Shown here piece after piece: positions 32,410 to 44,900 of a DNA stretch of 64,000 nucleotides. Made by a program: the position numbers and the translations under genes. The DNA lies in contig NC_066269.1 in the NCBI RefSeq assembly GCF_905404315.1, positions 13,274,501 through 13,338,500 of the forward strand. The letters run 5' to 3'. Numbering within the stretch: the first letter of the stretch is position 1; each line of letters begins with the position of its first letter. Origin of the DNA: Leptidea sinapis. Its lineage: Eukaryota; Arthropoda; Insecta; Lepidoptera; Pieridae. The notes beneath the pieces are model-generated. The model was not told the origin of the DNA, did not search any database, and saw only the letters and a program-made list of their open reading frames with translations.

Positions 32410-32672
32410 TCAGGTGTCAACAACATTGAAATTTGTTTGGTATCTTTCGAATATGCGGTTGCGAACATATTATCCGAAATTATGTGGCAAGGATAGAACG
32501 CTGCAGCCGCCATTTTTAAAACGTTTCTTTAGTGGAGCCCATGACCGGGTGTAAACAACATTAGAGTTTTTTGTATGGTATTTTTCGAATACACGGTTGT
32601 GCCAGCATATTATCCGATGTTATGTGATAAGGATAAAACGCTGCAGCCGCCATTTTTAAAACGTTTCTTTAT
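32410..32672. repeat. 140-bp diverged tandem duplication next to the argos stop codon
   Basis: CGCTGCAGCCGCCATTTTTA and AAAACGTTTCTTTA occur at about 32500 and again exactly 140 bases later at 32640. The upstream text of each unit (GTCAACAACATT..., GTAAACAACATTAG...; ATATTATCCGA) also matches. On the minus strand this lies immediately after the argos stop. Confidence 0.75.
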
Positions 32673-32673
32673 T
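32668..32673 (-). promoter_or_regulatory. Possible polyadenylation signal (AATAAA) of argos
   Basis: AATAAA on the minus strand, 21 bases past the stop codon. It lies in the second unit of the 140-bp duplication; the first unit has ACTAAA at this place. The very short implied 3' UTR makes it only one candidate. Confidence 0.3.
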
Positions 32674-32693
32674 GGAGCAGTCTACGCATGTTG

Positions 32694-32942
32694 TCAGTCT
32701 TTGTCGCCTACGAATCTATAGGTGTCTGGCGACGGCTCGGGCAGGCAGTAACCGTGGTAGGTGCGGATGTCTTCCGCTATGTACGTGATGCCGGGCAGAA
32801 CTCCTGGCTCCGTGTGGTGCTTGGGACACGTGTGCTCCCTGGGACACTGGCATATCGTGCTCGCGTTTACCTCGTCTATCTGCTCGTGTCGTCGCCGAGC
32901 GCTGAATAATCTGCACGGCTCTTTTCTTGAACACCTCAGCCT
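32694..32942 (-). CDS. aos: argos coding exon 4 (C-terminal EGF-like region, stop)
   Basis: 249 bases after GAATTTTCAG, ending TGA. Encodes RLRCSRKEPCRLFSARRR, then EQIDEVNASTICQCP, HTCPKHHTEPGVLPG, EDIRTYHGYCLPEP and a short tail ending VGDKD. It supplies the last six cysteines. In argos this C-terminal cysteine module was described as an atypical EGF-like motif and is essential for antagonising Spitz. The CPKHHTEPGV and YxGYC segments are the most diagnostic parts of the gene. Confidence 0.88.
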   Translation of the reverse strand, partial: RLRCSRKEPCRLFSARRRHEQIDEVNASTICQCPREHTCPKHHTEPGVLPGITYIAEDIRTYHGYCLPEPSPDTYRFVGDKD

Positions 32943-35900
32943 CTGAAAATTCAAGGGTATTTATGAGTTTTATATGGTTTTTTCGAAAGTCTATTGACAC
33001 TTTTGTGATCTTTATTTTTGTTCATTATTAATTGCCTAAATTGTGCATGTATATTAGAAAAATTACTTTGAAAACCAACATTGTTATTGTATAGTTTTTG
33101 GTCTTCTAATTTTCGGACATTTATTTATCGTTCTAATTCAACGGTGCGAAAAATCCTCGAAAATACGAGCGCTGTCCGAAAAACCCACAAAAACCTTAAA
33201 ACGGTTCTGATCTTCTGGAAGAAGAATGCCTGTTTGGACATCCCTACACACTACATAGCTCCCTCCAGTCTTTGAGTCTAATTTGCGGAAAGAGGAGGGC
33301 CAATACCGCTACCAACTGGGCGAAGTCGCTTTTGACAGGCCACAGTATACGCATATATTATACCTCTTATTTTTTGGATACATTTATTGGAATATAATAT
33401 CAAAATCATTGATGTACATAATTAAATTATAGAGCTCCGATTTAACCCCTGAGTTTGCTAAAAGCGTCATCTCGCGGCGTATAGATAAACTAACTGAAAT
33501 ACTCACGCTTTGAGGCGAGCACGCGAACTGGTACATGTTCCCCTGTTCGCCGCTAGGCGTCGTGTATGGCAGTTTCTTCAACAAATAAGTGACAGAAGAT
33601 TTCGGGCAGTGACAGTTGACGATTTGCTGTGTCGCATTGCTGTCCGGCAGAGAGAATATCGTCCAGGCGGCGTCTTTGAAGTACCGGCACTTAGGAAGCC
33701 TCTTGACTGGCTCGCAGGTCTTGTAGAGTGTTGTCTTGTCGGCGAGGGTGTGGTTGTCGTCTGATGATAGTTCGCTGAAATTATTTATAAGTCATTATTA
33801 TAGACTTTGACACCTGTGAGAACGTCGAAAAAAGTTGCGGTGCACAGTAAAGCTCTGGCGAACATACAAATCGCGAGTGTAAGACGTAGCTTGTCACGCA
33901 TACTAAAGTCTGGCCTGTTTTCATCGGTTGTCTAAGAGTAAGAGTCTCTACTCTACCTAGACGTATAAATTATCTGAAGCTTTTAATAAGTAAACAATGA
34001 TAAAATTAAAAATTCCATAAATTCAATTATAACTCGTATGGCATTCTAGGGTTTAGTTAGTCCCTATCTATATTAAATCATCTAAGCTAAGTAAATATTT
34101 ATTATGTAGATATTTTTTTATTTTTTGTGGAATAGGAGGACAAACGAGCGTACGGGTCACCTGTTGTTAAGTGATCACCGCCGCCCACAATCTCTTGCAA
34201 CACCAGAGGAATCACAGGAGCGTTGCCGGCCTTTAAGGAAGGTGTACTCGCTTTTTTTGAAGGTACCCATGTCGTATCGTCCCGGAAACACCGCACAAGG
34301 AAGCTCATTCCACAGCTTTGTAGTACGTGGAAGAAAGCTCCTTGAAAACCGCACTGTGGAGGACCGCCACACATCCAGATGGTGGGGATGACATCCTAAC
34401 TGTAGGTACAGATAAAACTAAACTGAACTTTTATGAGTAGGTTAATAATTCTGTCACTTTATCATACCGCTCTGCTAATGTCGAAAATAATTATGTATAT
34501 AATCGAAAACATTGTATTATACATGTACATAATGCCGTTCAGAATTTTTGGGTTTTTGAAGAATCCTGAGCGGCACTGTAGTGAAATAGGCAGGGCATAT
34601 CAATTACCATCACCTGAACGTCCTGCTCGTCTCGTCTCTTACTGTCCCTTATTGTCATAAAAATAATGTAAGAGATAGAGAACCGAAACAAACACCTCAA
34701 TTACAACAATGCAATGAATGTATTATTATTATGTGTGTATTCAACATACCCAGAACACGGCCTATGTCCCAAACAGCGGCATTTCCTCTCAATCCATGGT
34801 TGAGCTGGGTCGTACAGATCCACTTTGCTGCATACTTGACGCGGCCTGCAATCCGGCAGATCATCTTCTGAACCCTGAAACATTTTAAACATATATTAAG
34901 TATTATTATTTTTGTAGAAATAAAAAAAAATAAGTAACACAAATATAAAAATGGTTCCCTAAGTCGAAGTCATTGATAATTCGTTGCATTTTTTTATTTT
35001 GGAATATAAGAACCAACGAGCGTTCGGGTCGCCTAATATTAAGTGATCACCGCCTCCCATGTTCTCTTGTTTTCTCTCTTTCACCAAAGGAATCACAGAA
35101 ACAAATCAATCAAAAAAATTATCATGGATCAACATTATCTAGGTAGGTGTTGGTGTATTTTTCATAACCAATTAGGATTGCTTATGAAATATGCATAATT
35201 AGACTGCATCAGAATATTTTTTTTATTAAGTAGGTATATCTAAAAAGTTTCTTTGTTAGCTATGAAAAAAAAGTTTTTTTTCTATATATTTTAAATGTGA
35301 ACCCTCCCATGCGCCAGCTTAATTTTCAAGGTATCAAGCACATCTTATAGGAGGTTTTTTTTGTCTAGCAACGAAACTTTTTACATGTGCTTACTCAAAA
35401 AAAACTTTTTTTTTTATTCTGACGCAGTCTAATGCATAATATTATATTTGTGAGAATATTCGCATATAATATATTATAATATTGAAGTATATAAATGTCA
35501 AATTAAAACAAAAACTTATATAATACGTTTGCTACCAACAGATTCTTAGTCAAAGGCATTTGGAAAAATTAAAGGGAGAATTGCAGCTTAAAGGTATCAC
35601 AAAAAGACCTTCTTTAAGTTCGTTGAAGTTCTTTATTTTGAAGGTTTTTATTATATATTTTAAAATGATTTGGTGATATTTTTAGTAGTTTGATATTGTG
35701 TGTTATAAGTTTACAATAAGATTAATATCTATGTAATTTAATTATTTTAAAATACATTTTAAATTTCAATTTTAATTATTTTCTGTGCTGAATTCGAGAT
35801 TTCTGTTAAGTCGTTTATATTAATTCACCAAACGTATATAATACACAAATAGGTATGTACATCAACTTTTGCATATTTTTATTTCAATTGTAATATATAA

Positions 35901-38900
35901 AACAAACTAACTGCCCCGACAGACGTTGTTCTGTAGATAATAAAAAAAAATACTGTTTCACAGGAATTTGCAATGATATTTCAACACATCAAGAAATATT
36001 TCATAAATAATACTCCCTGTTGTTATAATGAAATTGTTTCACAGCGGAACTGTCAAACCGTGCGTCACTAAATTCTCTCATAGAAAATATGTCCATACAA
36101 AACAAATATTGAAAATAAAAATAATTATGGGTCTTAAATCGAAATAAAAACTATCCTATCTCTCAAGTTGGACAAAACTGCACCCCATGAAGTAATCCCC
36201 ATTTAAATTCGTTCATTATTTTAGGAGTCCATCGCGGACAAACAACGTGTCACGTAATTTATATATATTAAGAAGATATAGATATTCATTACCATGAATC
36301 TCAGACCGATTTCAATTAAAACAAAATTATGTTCAATTGCGTTATAGTTATGAAGAGTATTGATGAAACTGCACAGGATGCCGGCTATATTATGGGTCTA
36401 TTCCTGCCTATTTCTGCCGTGAAGCATTAATATTTAAGCATTACTGTGCTTCGGTCTGAAGGGCGCCGTGGTTAGTGAAATTACTGGGCAAATGAGACTT
36501 AACATCTTATGTCTCAAGGTGACGAGCGTATCAATTACCATCAGCTGAACGTCCTGCTCGTCTCTTATCTTACTGTCATAAAAAAAACTAGAATTAAAAT
36601 TTATAAAACGAATGTTTTACAATAGATTGCATATGTCGCATTCGTAAATCCGCATGTCAGTATAAGTCACTCGCGCTGAATGCTCAAGTGTGTTGTAGTG
36701 TTTCGTGCAAGCGATACATCTATACGTTACCGTGGGAGATTCGAAATGTGTTCGCCGCGCACCTGCTACGTTTTGTGAAGAAAAACGGCAGATCATTATA
36801 ACTAGGCTTGAAAGATGTTGATAATGATTCCTTTGGTATGGTGCAGGAACATGTGCGCTCTGAATTCATTCAACTTTTTTTGCGTCAAAGGACCAGCGGT
36901 CGTGGGTTTACTTCCGACCGGAAAACATACCATTCGGCAACCTGTTTGCTGTGGGAACGTTTTTTTCTGCGCAAACATATCTCAGGGCTGTCCGAGCGGA
37001 CGCTATTCATAATAATTATAGATGTTATGATGACGTTTAATGGCGATTAGAGCCGTCTCTACATTTTTTCGATTGGAATTTTTATGTGTTCTCATAAATT
37101 TTGTTTTTGTTATTGAATTATAGTTGCTATAGAATTCGTTTATGATTATAACTCACCCGTTTGTTTCAACATATTGAGATAATAATATTATAGTGTTATT
37201 AATAAACGCGAAGTCATGCCAAATTTCAAACTTTTTGTCTTTATCTCACCTTTGTTACTACAGAATTACATGACAAGGGGAAGTAATTTTAAACTTGGAG
37301 TAAGTTTATATTGCGTTTATTAAAAAGACCGTTTGTGTATATTTAAAAGTGTTTCACAAGTTGTAGCAGCCCTATTGCTATTAGGGTCGTGAAAACAATT
37401 TTTTTACTTGTTCCGGATATACTTCCCGTTTCTTCTATGTTGCGACGGATTTCGCGGAAATAGCCTAGGACGGATCTTACAAAAGCCGGAAATAGCCCTT
37501 TTGTAGCGTAAACAAAAAAGCTTGTGTGCCGTATTGAATAGCACGCTGGGTTGTTGACTTGGAGCTTTGTCAAATAGGCACTCAATAGATTAAGACGCAA
37601 AATAAAAGAGTAACCGGACGTAATGCAAACAAGTCAATTATTGTACTCGCTTTAGCCTCGTGTGCTATTTTGATCGTGAACATAATTTCATTTAACGGAT
37701 CTGACGCGTCGCGATGAATGCTAATACAGTTTGTGAGAAATACACATTTTACATCGCGACGAATATTGAATGAGACACGCGCTTTGCATAGCTTTGCATC
37801 TCGTGTTACGCATTCTATTTATTATTGCTGTTATCCTGTTTGTGTTCGATTTGTGTGTTTTATGTATGACGTTTGCATGCATGGCTATCCTATGGCATTG
37901 TTTTTTCACCTTGTACCGTAGATGTCACAGGTAGTATTCGTAATAAACGCTCCGGTTAGTACTCACAGTCGAAATTGACTTCAAAATTCTTACTTAATAC
38001 AGCATTTCTTTTATATCAGAAGGGGCAAACAGTAATGTAAGGTAGGCATACGTTTTGACCAGTAAAAAATATTTAATAAGTACCTTTGTAAAGACAGTCT
38101 GTTGTATCGGCAAATGCGACTCTTAAACCACTATGTCTAATATGTTTCAAATCTTCAAAACTTTACGGATATTTATTTAGTCATAACGATATTCAGAAAT
38201 TAATATTTTCAATGGCAATGCTGACTTTCTTAAGTTAGAGCTAGGTATGAAGGGGTCGCGGGGAGGGGTATCCGGTATAAACAGGTGTTTCGGCGAGCCT
38301 TCAATACAAAACCATCCCATAACCAAGACACCTAAGCCATTGGAATCATTTTGAAAATCCCCTCAGTATGACAACCGTTCATCTTGCTACTATCGCTACC
38401 GAATTCTTTATTTGTATTTCCTCTTATTGTTTACTTAAAAAATCCCACTTTTAATAAAGTATTAGGGAATTCAGCTGCAGTATTGTATGGAATGGAAAAA
38501 GCTTATAATTAACAATTAATCATTTGAACTAAAATACACCAGATGCGTGAGAGATTATTTATTATATATTTTAACAATTCACTGTATTTTATAATTACAC
38601 CGAACTCATCAAAAAATCTAAATAATTTATATTTATTTTTTACGCTCAAAACAGCATCACACGTAGGTACTTATAATTCATTTACGGCCATTTTCAATAA
38701 CCTATCTATCCTTAGTTTAACTTACTAGAGGTAGACAAATCTATCCTTATACGCTTACTTACATTTCAATAACCTATCGACATAAAGCATTGCACTATAA
38801 CAATATTGGACATAACTATGGACAGATAAGATCTTGTCATTAAACGGTGACAGCACGGTATCCGTAACTAGAGATACGTTATTAAAAACGGTCGTTAAGG

Positions 38901-41900
38901 CGATACTAAATACTAGCGACCTTGAGCGATATGAGTTCACGGCTGCCGGCCCGCCATCTATGTAACAAAGCCAATATTTTCAAAATTCTTGGGTGGAAAA
39001 CAGTTTATATTCTTTCAATCCTCGTTATTCACTACTAATCTGAATAAATGAATCTACACAAAAAAGTACAAGCTATAAGAATAACTTTTCTGAGAGAAGT
39101 ACCAAAAAAATCCGTCACGCCATGCCAAAAAACTTGTTTAACTTCAAAGAAAATTGGTAGTTCAAAAAGGCTCGGCAGTGTTAACTATAACCAACAGCAA
39201 GCATAAGCAACCTACAAATAAGACTTAAGGATATGTGTAACAGGATTAAGTAGTGTTCATAGCTCGAAATGCTATACTTTCACCACAAAACTTGTCTAAA
39301 AACACCATGTTTGCGTGTTTTCTGCTTACTCTTCGCCTTAAGATACACCCTGATGATAAACTGGTTGCCAGTCGAACGGATAGCGAAGTCGTACTTAGTT
39401 ACGGGTACCGAACTCGTTAAGTACCTATAGAGTAAACCGTGCAAGCATTAATATAATATACATGCCAGAATGGTTCTCAGTGAATCAAACCTGTGCAGAT
39501 TCTGCAGTGGAGCCGCTGATATCGCAAACACATCCAACTAAAATGCGAGATCCAATGACAGAATCAGCTTGTGTTGTCTTAAAGTACTTTTTCTCAAAGC
39601 AGAGGACTTGCCCTGCCAAAACTCTGAGGATCCTCTTAAGAGTAAATAGGTCTTGAGGATATAATTTAAACTTCGGCACACTAAGGTCACACGTTCCCTA
39701 GCTAGTAGCCTCGATTTCCACATCTCATTTTTAGATACAACGAGGTAAAGGTAGGCGCGCTAACGCAAGCAGGGGGCACAATAGTTCCTAGGATTTAAGT
39801 GTATTTCAATCCCCAAACCTTAATAATAAAAAGCTAAAAATATGTTCAAAAAGAAATACCAGTAGAAGATTTCTTTGCACAGGATGCCGGCTAGGTTATG
39901 GCTACCACAACAGCGCCTTGAAGCAGTAATGTTTAAGCGTAGCTAGTCAAATTACTGGGCAAATGATACTTAACATCTTATGTCAAGGTGACGAGCGCAA
40001 TTGTAGTTCCGCTTAAGGTTTAATTTTTGTATTTTGCAAGAGTCCTGCTCGTCTCGTCCCATATTGACATAAAAAAATCTAATAAACCATAAAGTTATAT
40101 GCAATGAATGTCATTATGTTTATTATGCGATACGGCTGTCGACAATATCCGGTGCATGTACCTACTCAATATGATAACGATTGCATAATGAACGCTGGCT
40201 GTATGCCTGACAAACAACCGGCCGACCTTCCACAACCTTCGGAGTACGCAGCCTGCGTGGGCCGCATCATACGCCTATACTATCATTTTTTGTCTAGCCT
40301 CGTGTCACAATCGCCCGTGTTTTATTTACAATTTATATTGACTTACATATCTGTACTAAGATGTACTGTAGGTGTAGCCTTCCCTACAACCAACAGTGTT
40401 TACATAATATTATTTAAATGCAATTAAAGTATTCAAGATTACGTAAACGATATTACAATGTCGAAAAGAATAGTATTATAGTTGTTATTTTTTATGGATT
40501 TTATGGTTCAGCCTTGTATTGTTTTAACTGATTGCATTATTCTTAATATATTATATATCTTTAAACTTTTGTGTAATTAGCATGTATTTAAATTTTATTT
40601 TTGGTGATTGACGATGACGAAATATTTGTTGTTTGAACAATTTTTGACTTTGACTCATATGGTTTTATTTCTAAAGAAAGAAAGGTAATATGAGACAGAA
40701 TTTGCGACACCTTAGATAGGGTCAATTTTAATTCAAGATTTACTTACAAAGAAGAGATTTAGTAATAAAAATGTTATTTAATCATTTTTATATATGATAT
40801 CTTAATACATTTTCTAGCCGTTTTTTGGAGATAAGCTGGAACAGACAGACTTATATATTCCTTAAATTCGCATAAAGAAAGTGTTACTGTGAGCGAAATG
40901 CGATAGATACGTGGCAGTGCAATCGCATCGCTTTTGTCATACCTGTAAAGGTTTCTATGTAAGCTTATTTTTCGTCGACTGGTTGTTTTCTATTTGAATC
41001 AATATTTATTTTGGTATATGGTTGGTTATATATCAACCTTCTGTGAAAATTTATCTAACTGATGGCATAAACCGCATTGACTTTAGTTGCGCCGCTTTGA
41101 AAGACTTAGCGGATGTACAGACACAAAACAGAAAGCGACTCTGTTCTACGCTATGTACTAAATGATTTATGTGTAGTACCTATTATAAGTTGAAACAACG
41201 CCCTAGTAAAAGACATCAACGCATTACTCGCACTAGGGCTGCCACTCGTAATAATACTCTGAATCAAACATGAGTTGGTAGAAAGGTCTAAAACGTCGAA
41301 ACTATATTTTTATATAGATTGGTTTGCTACATAATAGGTGCAGAGAACCCCCAAAGATAATTAATCTATCCATCATCAGTTTTATCTTCGAGCCATGACC
41401 ATATTAACGAACTGTGTCCGAAACGTTCAATCCGCCCTTGGTAGCTATTACATGAACTGTAAACTGTGTTTGTCGCGTAGGTACGTCATTTATTAAACAA
41501 ACATTACTTGCGGACAGATCTCGATTACCTATTCGAGTAAAGCAGTTTTTTTTGTAGTTTCTAATATCTCTCGACTCAGGGTCTAGTTAAAAAAGGATAT
41601 AAGTATTATATTTTCAATTGTGAAAGCCATACTACCTACGTTATGTACTTCTTTAATAATGTTTGTTACAAAGTTAATATTCCAGATGCTCTTAGTAGAG
41701 TCTCCTTCTACCTGTAATAGATTGATCCAACCGTTAATAATATATTCAACGTATAATTTAAATTTATTTATATATTATTAAAATTTATTTAGTTTAACTT
41801 TATTTCGCTGATATCTGCAGATTTCATAAAAATCCCTAATTATAGTTACAGAACAAATAAGACAGAGATGACTTATAAAATGTTCATTTGATTGTTGTTC

Positions 41901-44900
41901 TGTAGGTTTGTATTGTTGCACGACTCGCTATAAGCAACGGGTAGCAATGCTAAATATATTTTTTACTAGCTAAAAATACTAATACGTCAATACTAAGACG
42001 TCTAATTCGTCATCAATGGTATGATAAAAGGGTTGAAAGTCAAAGTCATTTAAATAATAATATAGAAATCGAATGATATTCTGCTTTTCTTAAATAAAAC
42101 GGAAACTTGACTTTTTCATTGGGCTAACTTAGCTCAGCATAATTTCAGCTTCCTAATGGCTTTAAAAATGAAATCAAAGATTATGCTAAGCTTACACTCA
42201 GCTAAGTTCTACGTAAGTAAAGTCTGCTATAAAGATGTAAGCCTAATATTAATTTATTTATATGTATAAAGAAACTTACAGCTATTTATATTACATAAAG
42301 GTATGATAAACGATAAATATTACACTAGACAAAATAGTTCCTAACAATGTATGTAGTAAACATAGTGAAGTTTTAAGACTTATTAAAAATAATATAAGTA
42401 CAAAAGTTTAAAGAGCCAATTAATTCACTGATGCAAATATAACCTTTAGGTACCAATTTTTTGTAACAAAAGATACAAAATCGTATTTATTACATCGTAA
42501 TGTCTATGTGGTTATAACAGTCATTGTGTGTAATGCAAGCTCTGATAAGAAATCTATTCTTACAATAATTAGTCCTAAAGAATGGCACTAAAAATATTTT
42601 ATTGGTGGAGCGATGACCTACTGTTGGACATGTGAAGCAAATACGACTAAGCAGGAGTGGAGAGTCAACAAAGTTGTTATATTGTGAACGATACATATTT
42701 AATTCGAGTGAACGAAATCTACGCGACAAAACAAGTTTGATAACAGCTCAAGCTATATTAGTTGATATCTGTAGGGACCGCAGCTGACGCTGTGTCTCCA
42801 TTGATACGGGCCATCATCCAATACCATTGTGAAGGCATCCGGGGGATGAGCATTGATCACGCACGTGTCCCTCACACGTAACCCAATTCCGAGCGCCCGC
42901 GCCGATAGCGTCTTCAGTCTCACGTCAAACAAGAAGCTTCTCGAAACATTTTAATAAAATATATTTTTAAATCATGATAAGACGTGTGTTTCACATGCAA
43001 ATTATTTTACAATGCTTGAAAACCGAAAAAAAAATGTGTCCGTGGATACGCATACAAGAAGTTATAGGTAGTTCTTTGGCATAACAAAACAATAATCCCT
43101 AAAAAATTAATCGTGCTATTTTACGTTTGTTGAAAGAACAATATTGTAATGAAGAAGATATTAAATTATTAATTAATATTATTATATTTAAATATACCAC
43201 TTTTTAAAGTACAATTACACGCGCTTTAATACTTTAAAATGTTTTACATAAATGAGTTACACTCGCGTTAATTAAAGAAAATGCAATAATATTACACCAT
43301 AATTATATTCATATATTCATACAATTAGAAAGAAATGATTTATTTTATTTTACAATTTATATATAATGAAGTTTATTTAATTGTCCTCCATTGGTTGTGC
43401 TTCAGTAGACATTTTTAACAATAGATTTGTGGTAGCTGAAGTATGATACAAATAGTTGACCAACTTACGTTTAAAAAAAGTCGTTTCTTCATCCATCGAT
43501 TAATGTGCATGAATTAAACTTAGCTGAGTGTAGGGTGAGCGTAATCTTTGTATTTGTTTTTATAGTCATTCGACAGATGAAATTACGTAAAAGTTAAGCT
43601 TCGCAGTAAAGTCCTCGAATGGCGACCACGTACCGGAAGACGCAGTGTTGGTAGGCCAAAATCGTCGAAATACGTTGGATGAGGGCTGCGCAGGACCGAT
43701 CGTCGTGGAAATCTTTAGGGGTGGCCTTTGTCCAGCAGTGGACGTCTTTCGGCTAATGATAATGATGATGATCAACCTTCGCCAATGCTCAAACCAAGTT
43801 CCCGTTTTATCATGACACTCCTCAGTCTTAGATTGCACAATTCTATTGTTTGGAATAATGAATGGGAGATGCAATATTGTTTTAATTTATAAATGAATAC
43901 GTGAAACAGGTCGTAGGTATCTTAAACACTAGCAAAAGTCACATCCGATTACTTCCAGAACGTGCTCGTTGTGTTCCTTATATGTACTAGGCGCTGTTGA
44001 GACGAATCAAGCTTATTTCATAGTTCGAGTGAAACATTCGGACGGCATTCCTAGCATTGTATCCCCAGCCGTACCAATCAGATAGCAAGCGAGCCGAGGC
44101 CGCTTTTTACCTTCACTTTTCTTTGTTGGCTCGTGGCTTCGAGTCACGTATATTAGTCTGTTTCATCTGCACTATGGCACGACAGATAGTTTTCTACTAC
44201 GACTCGAAATATTGCATTTTATGTAATTCATAGTCCATCTCTTTTAGCTTCTTCCATTCTTATCAATATTTCATTTAATCTTGTAGCTTTTAAAACACTT
44301 CTATTCACATCGGCTCTATAATTTGCGAATTTTATCTAGGTACCTACTTTCATACATTTTTCATTTCAACAACTGATTCAGATATACAAATTTTATGTTA
44401 ATACCCGACATGCTGCTTTAGAGATAATTGTATCAAAAAACAATGACTAGCCAACCGAAATAGGTATGCTGGAATAACCATACTTAAACCTAGACGTGGA
44501 AAAATATTCATAGTTCCGATTGAACCTGTAGCAGAGGTTTCAACATGTATTTTCCGCATCTCGTGAAAACCGTGCGGGTTCGAGTCCTTTTGTGTCGAGT
44601 GCAAGTTGGTTTTAGCTTTACATGCAAATTTTGAATAGAATAGAAATATGTTTATTTACCCTAGGGAGTGACAATAACATAACATATTTCAACAATGCTA
44701 AGTTAACGTCATGAAGCTACATCAGTTCGTATGGGAGCTTTAACATGAGGAGATGAACTGATATAAACTTACATCTCATCTTTTAAATCATACACTTAAT
44801 ATAATATCTTACAATTTTAGGTAGCCTGTGTAGGACCAGACAAGAACCATGCATCATTATCCTCTATATTATCTACTACATTATTAAAACACTTCTTCGT

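Noticed and set aside
32688..32909. Plus-strand frame of 73 codons
   Set aside because: Antisense of argos exon 4.
33510..33764. 84-codon plus-strand frame
   Set aside because: It is the antisense of argos exon 3, which has splice borders and family motifs on the minus strand.
36808..37050. 80-codon frame in argos intron 1
   Set aside because: No recognisable motif, overlapping frames also open, no splice borders seen; insufficient for a gene call.
40104..40427. 107-codon plus frame in argos intron 1
   Set aside because: The start is ordinary, the C-terminal half is AT-driven hydrophobic sequence, and nothing known matches.
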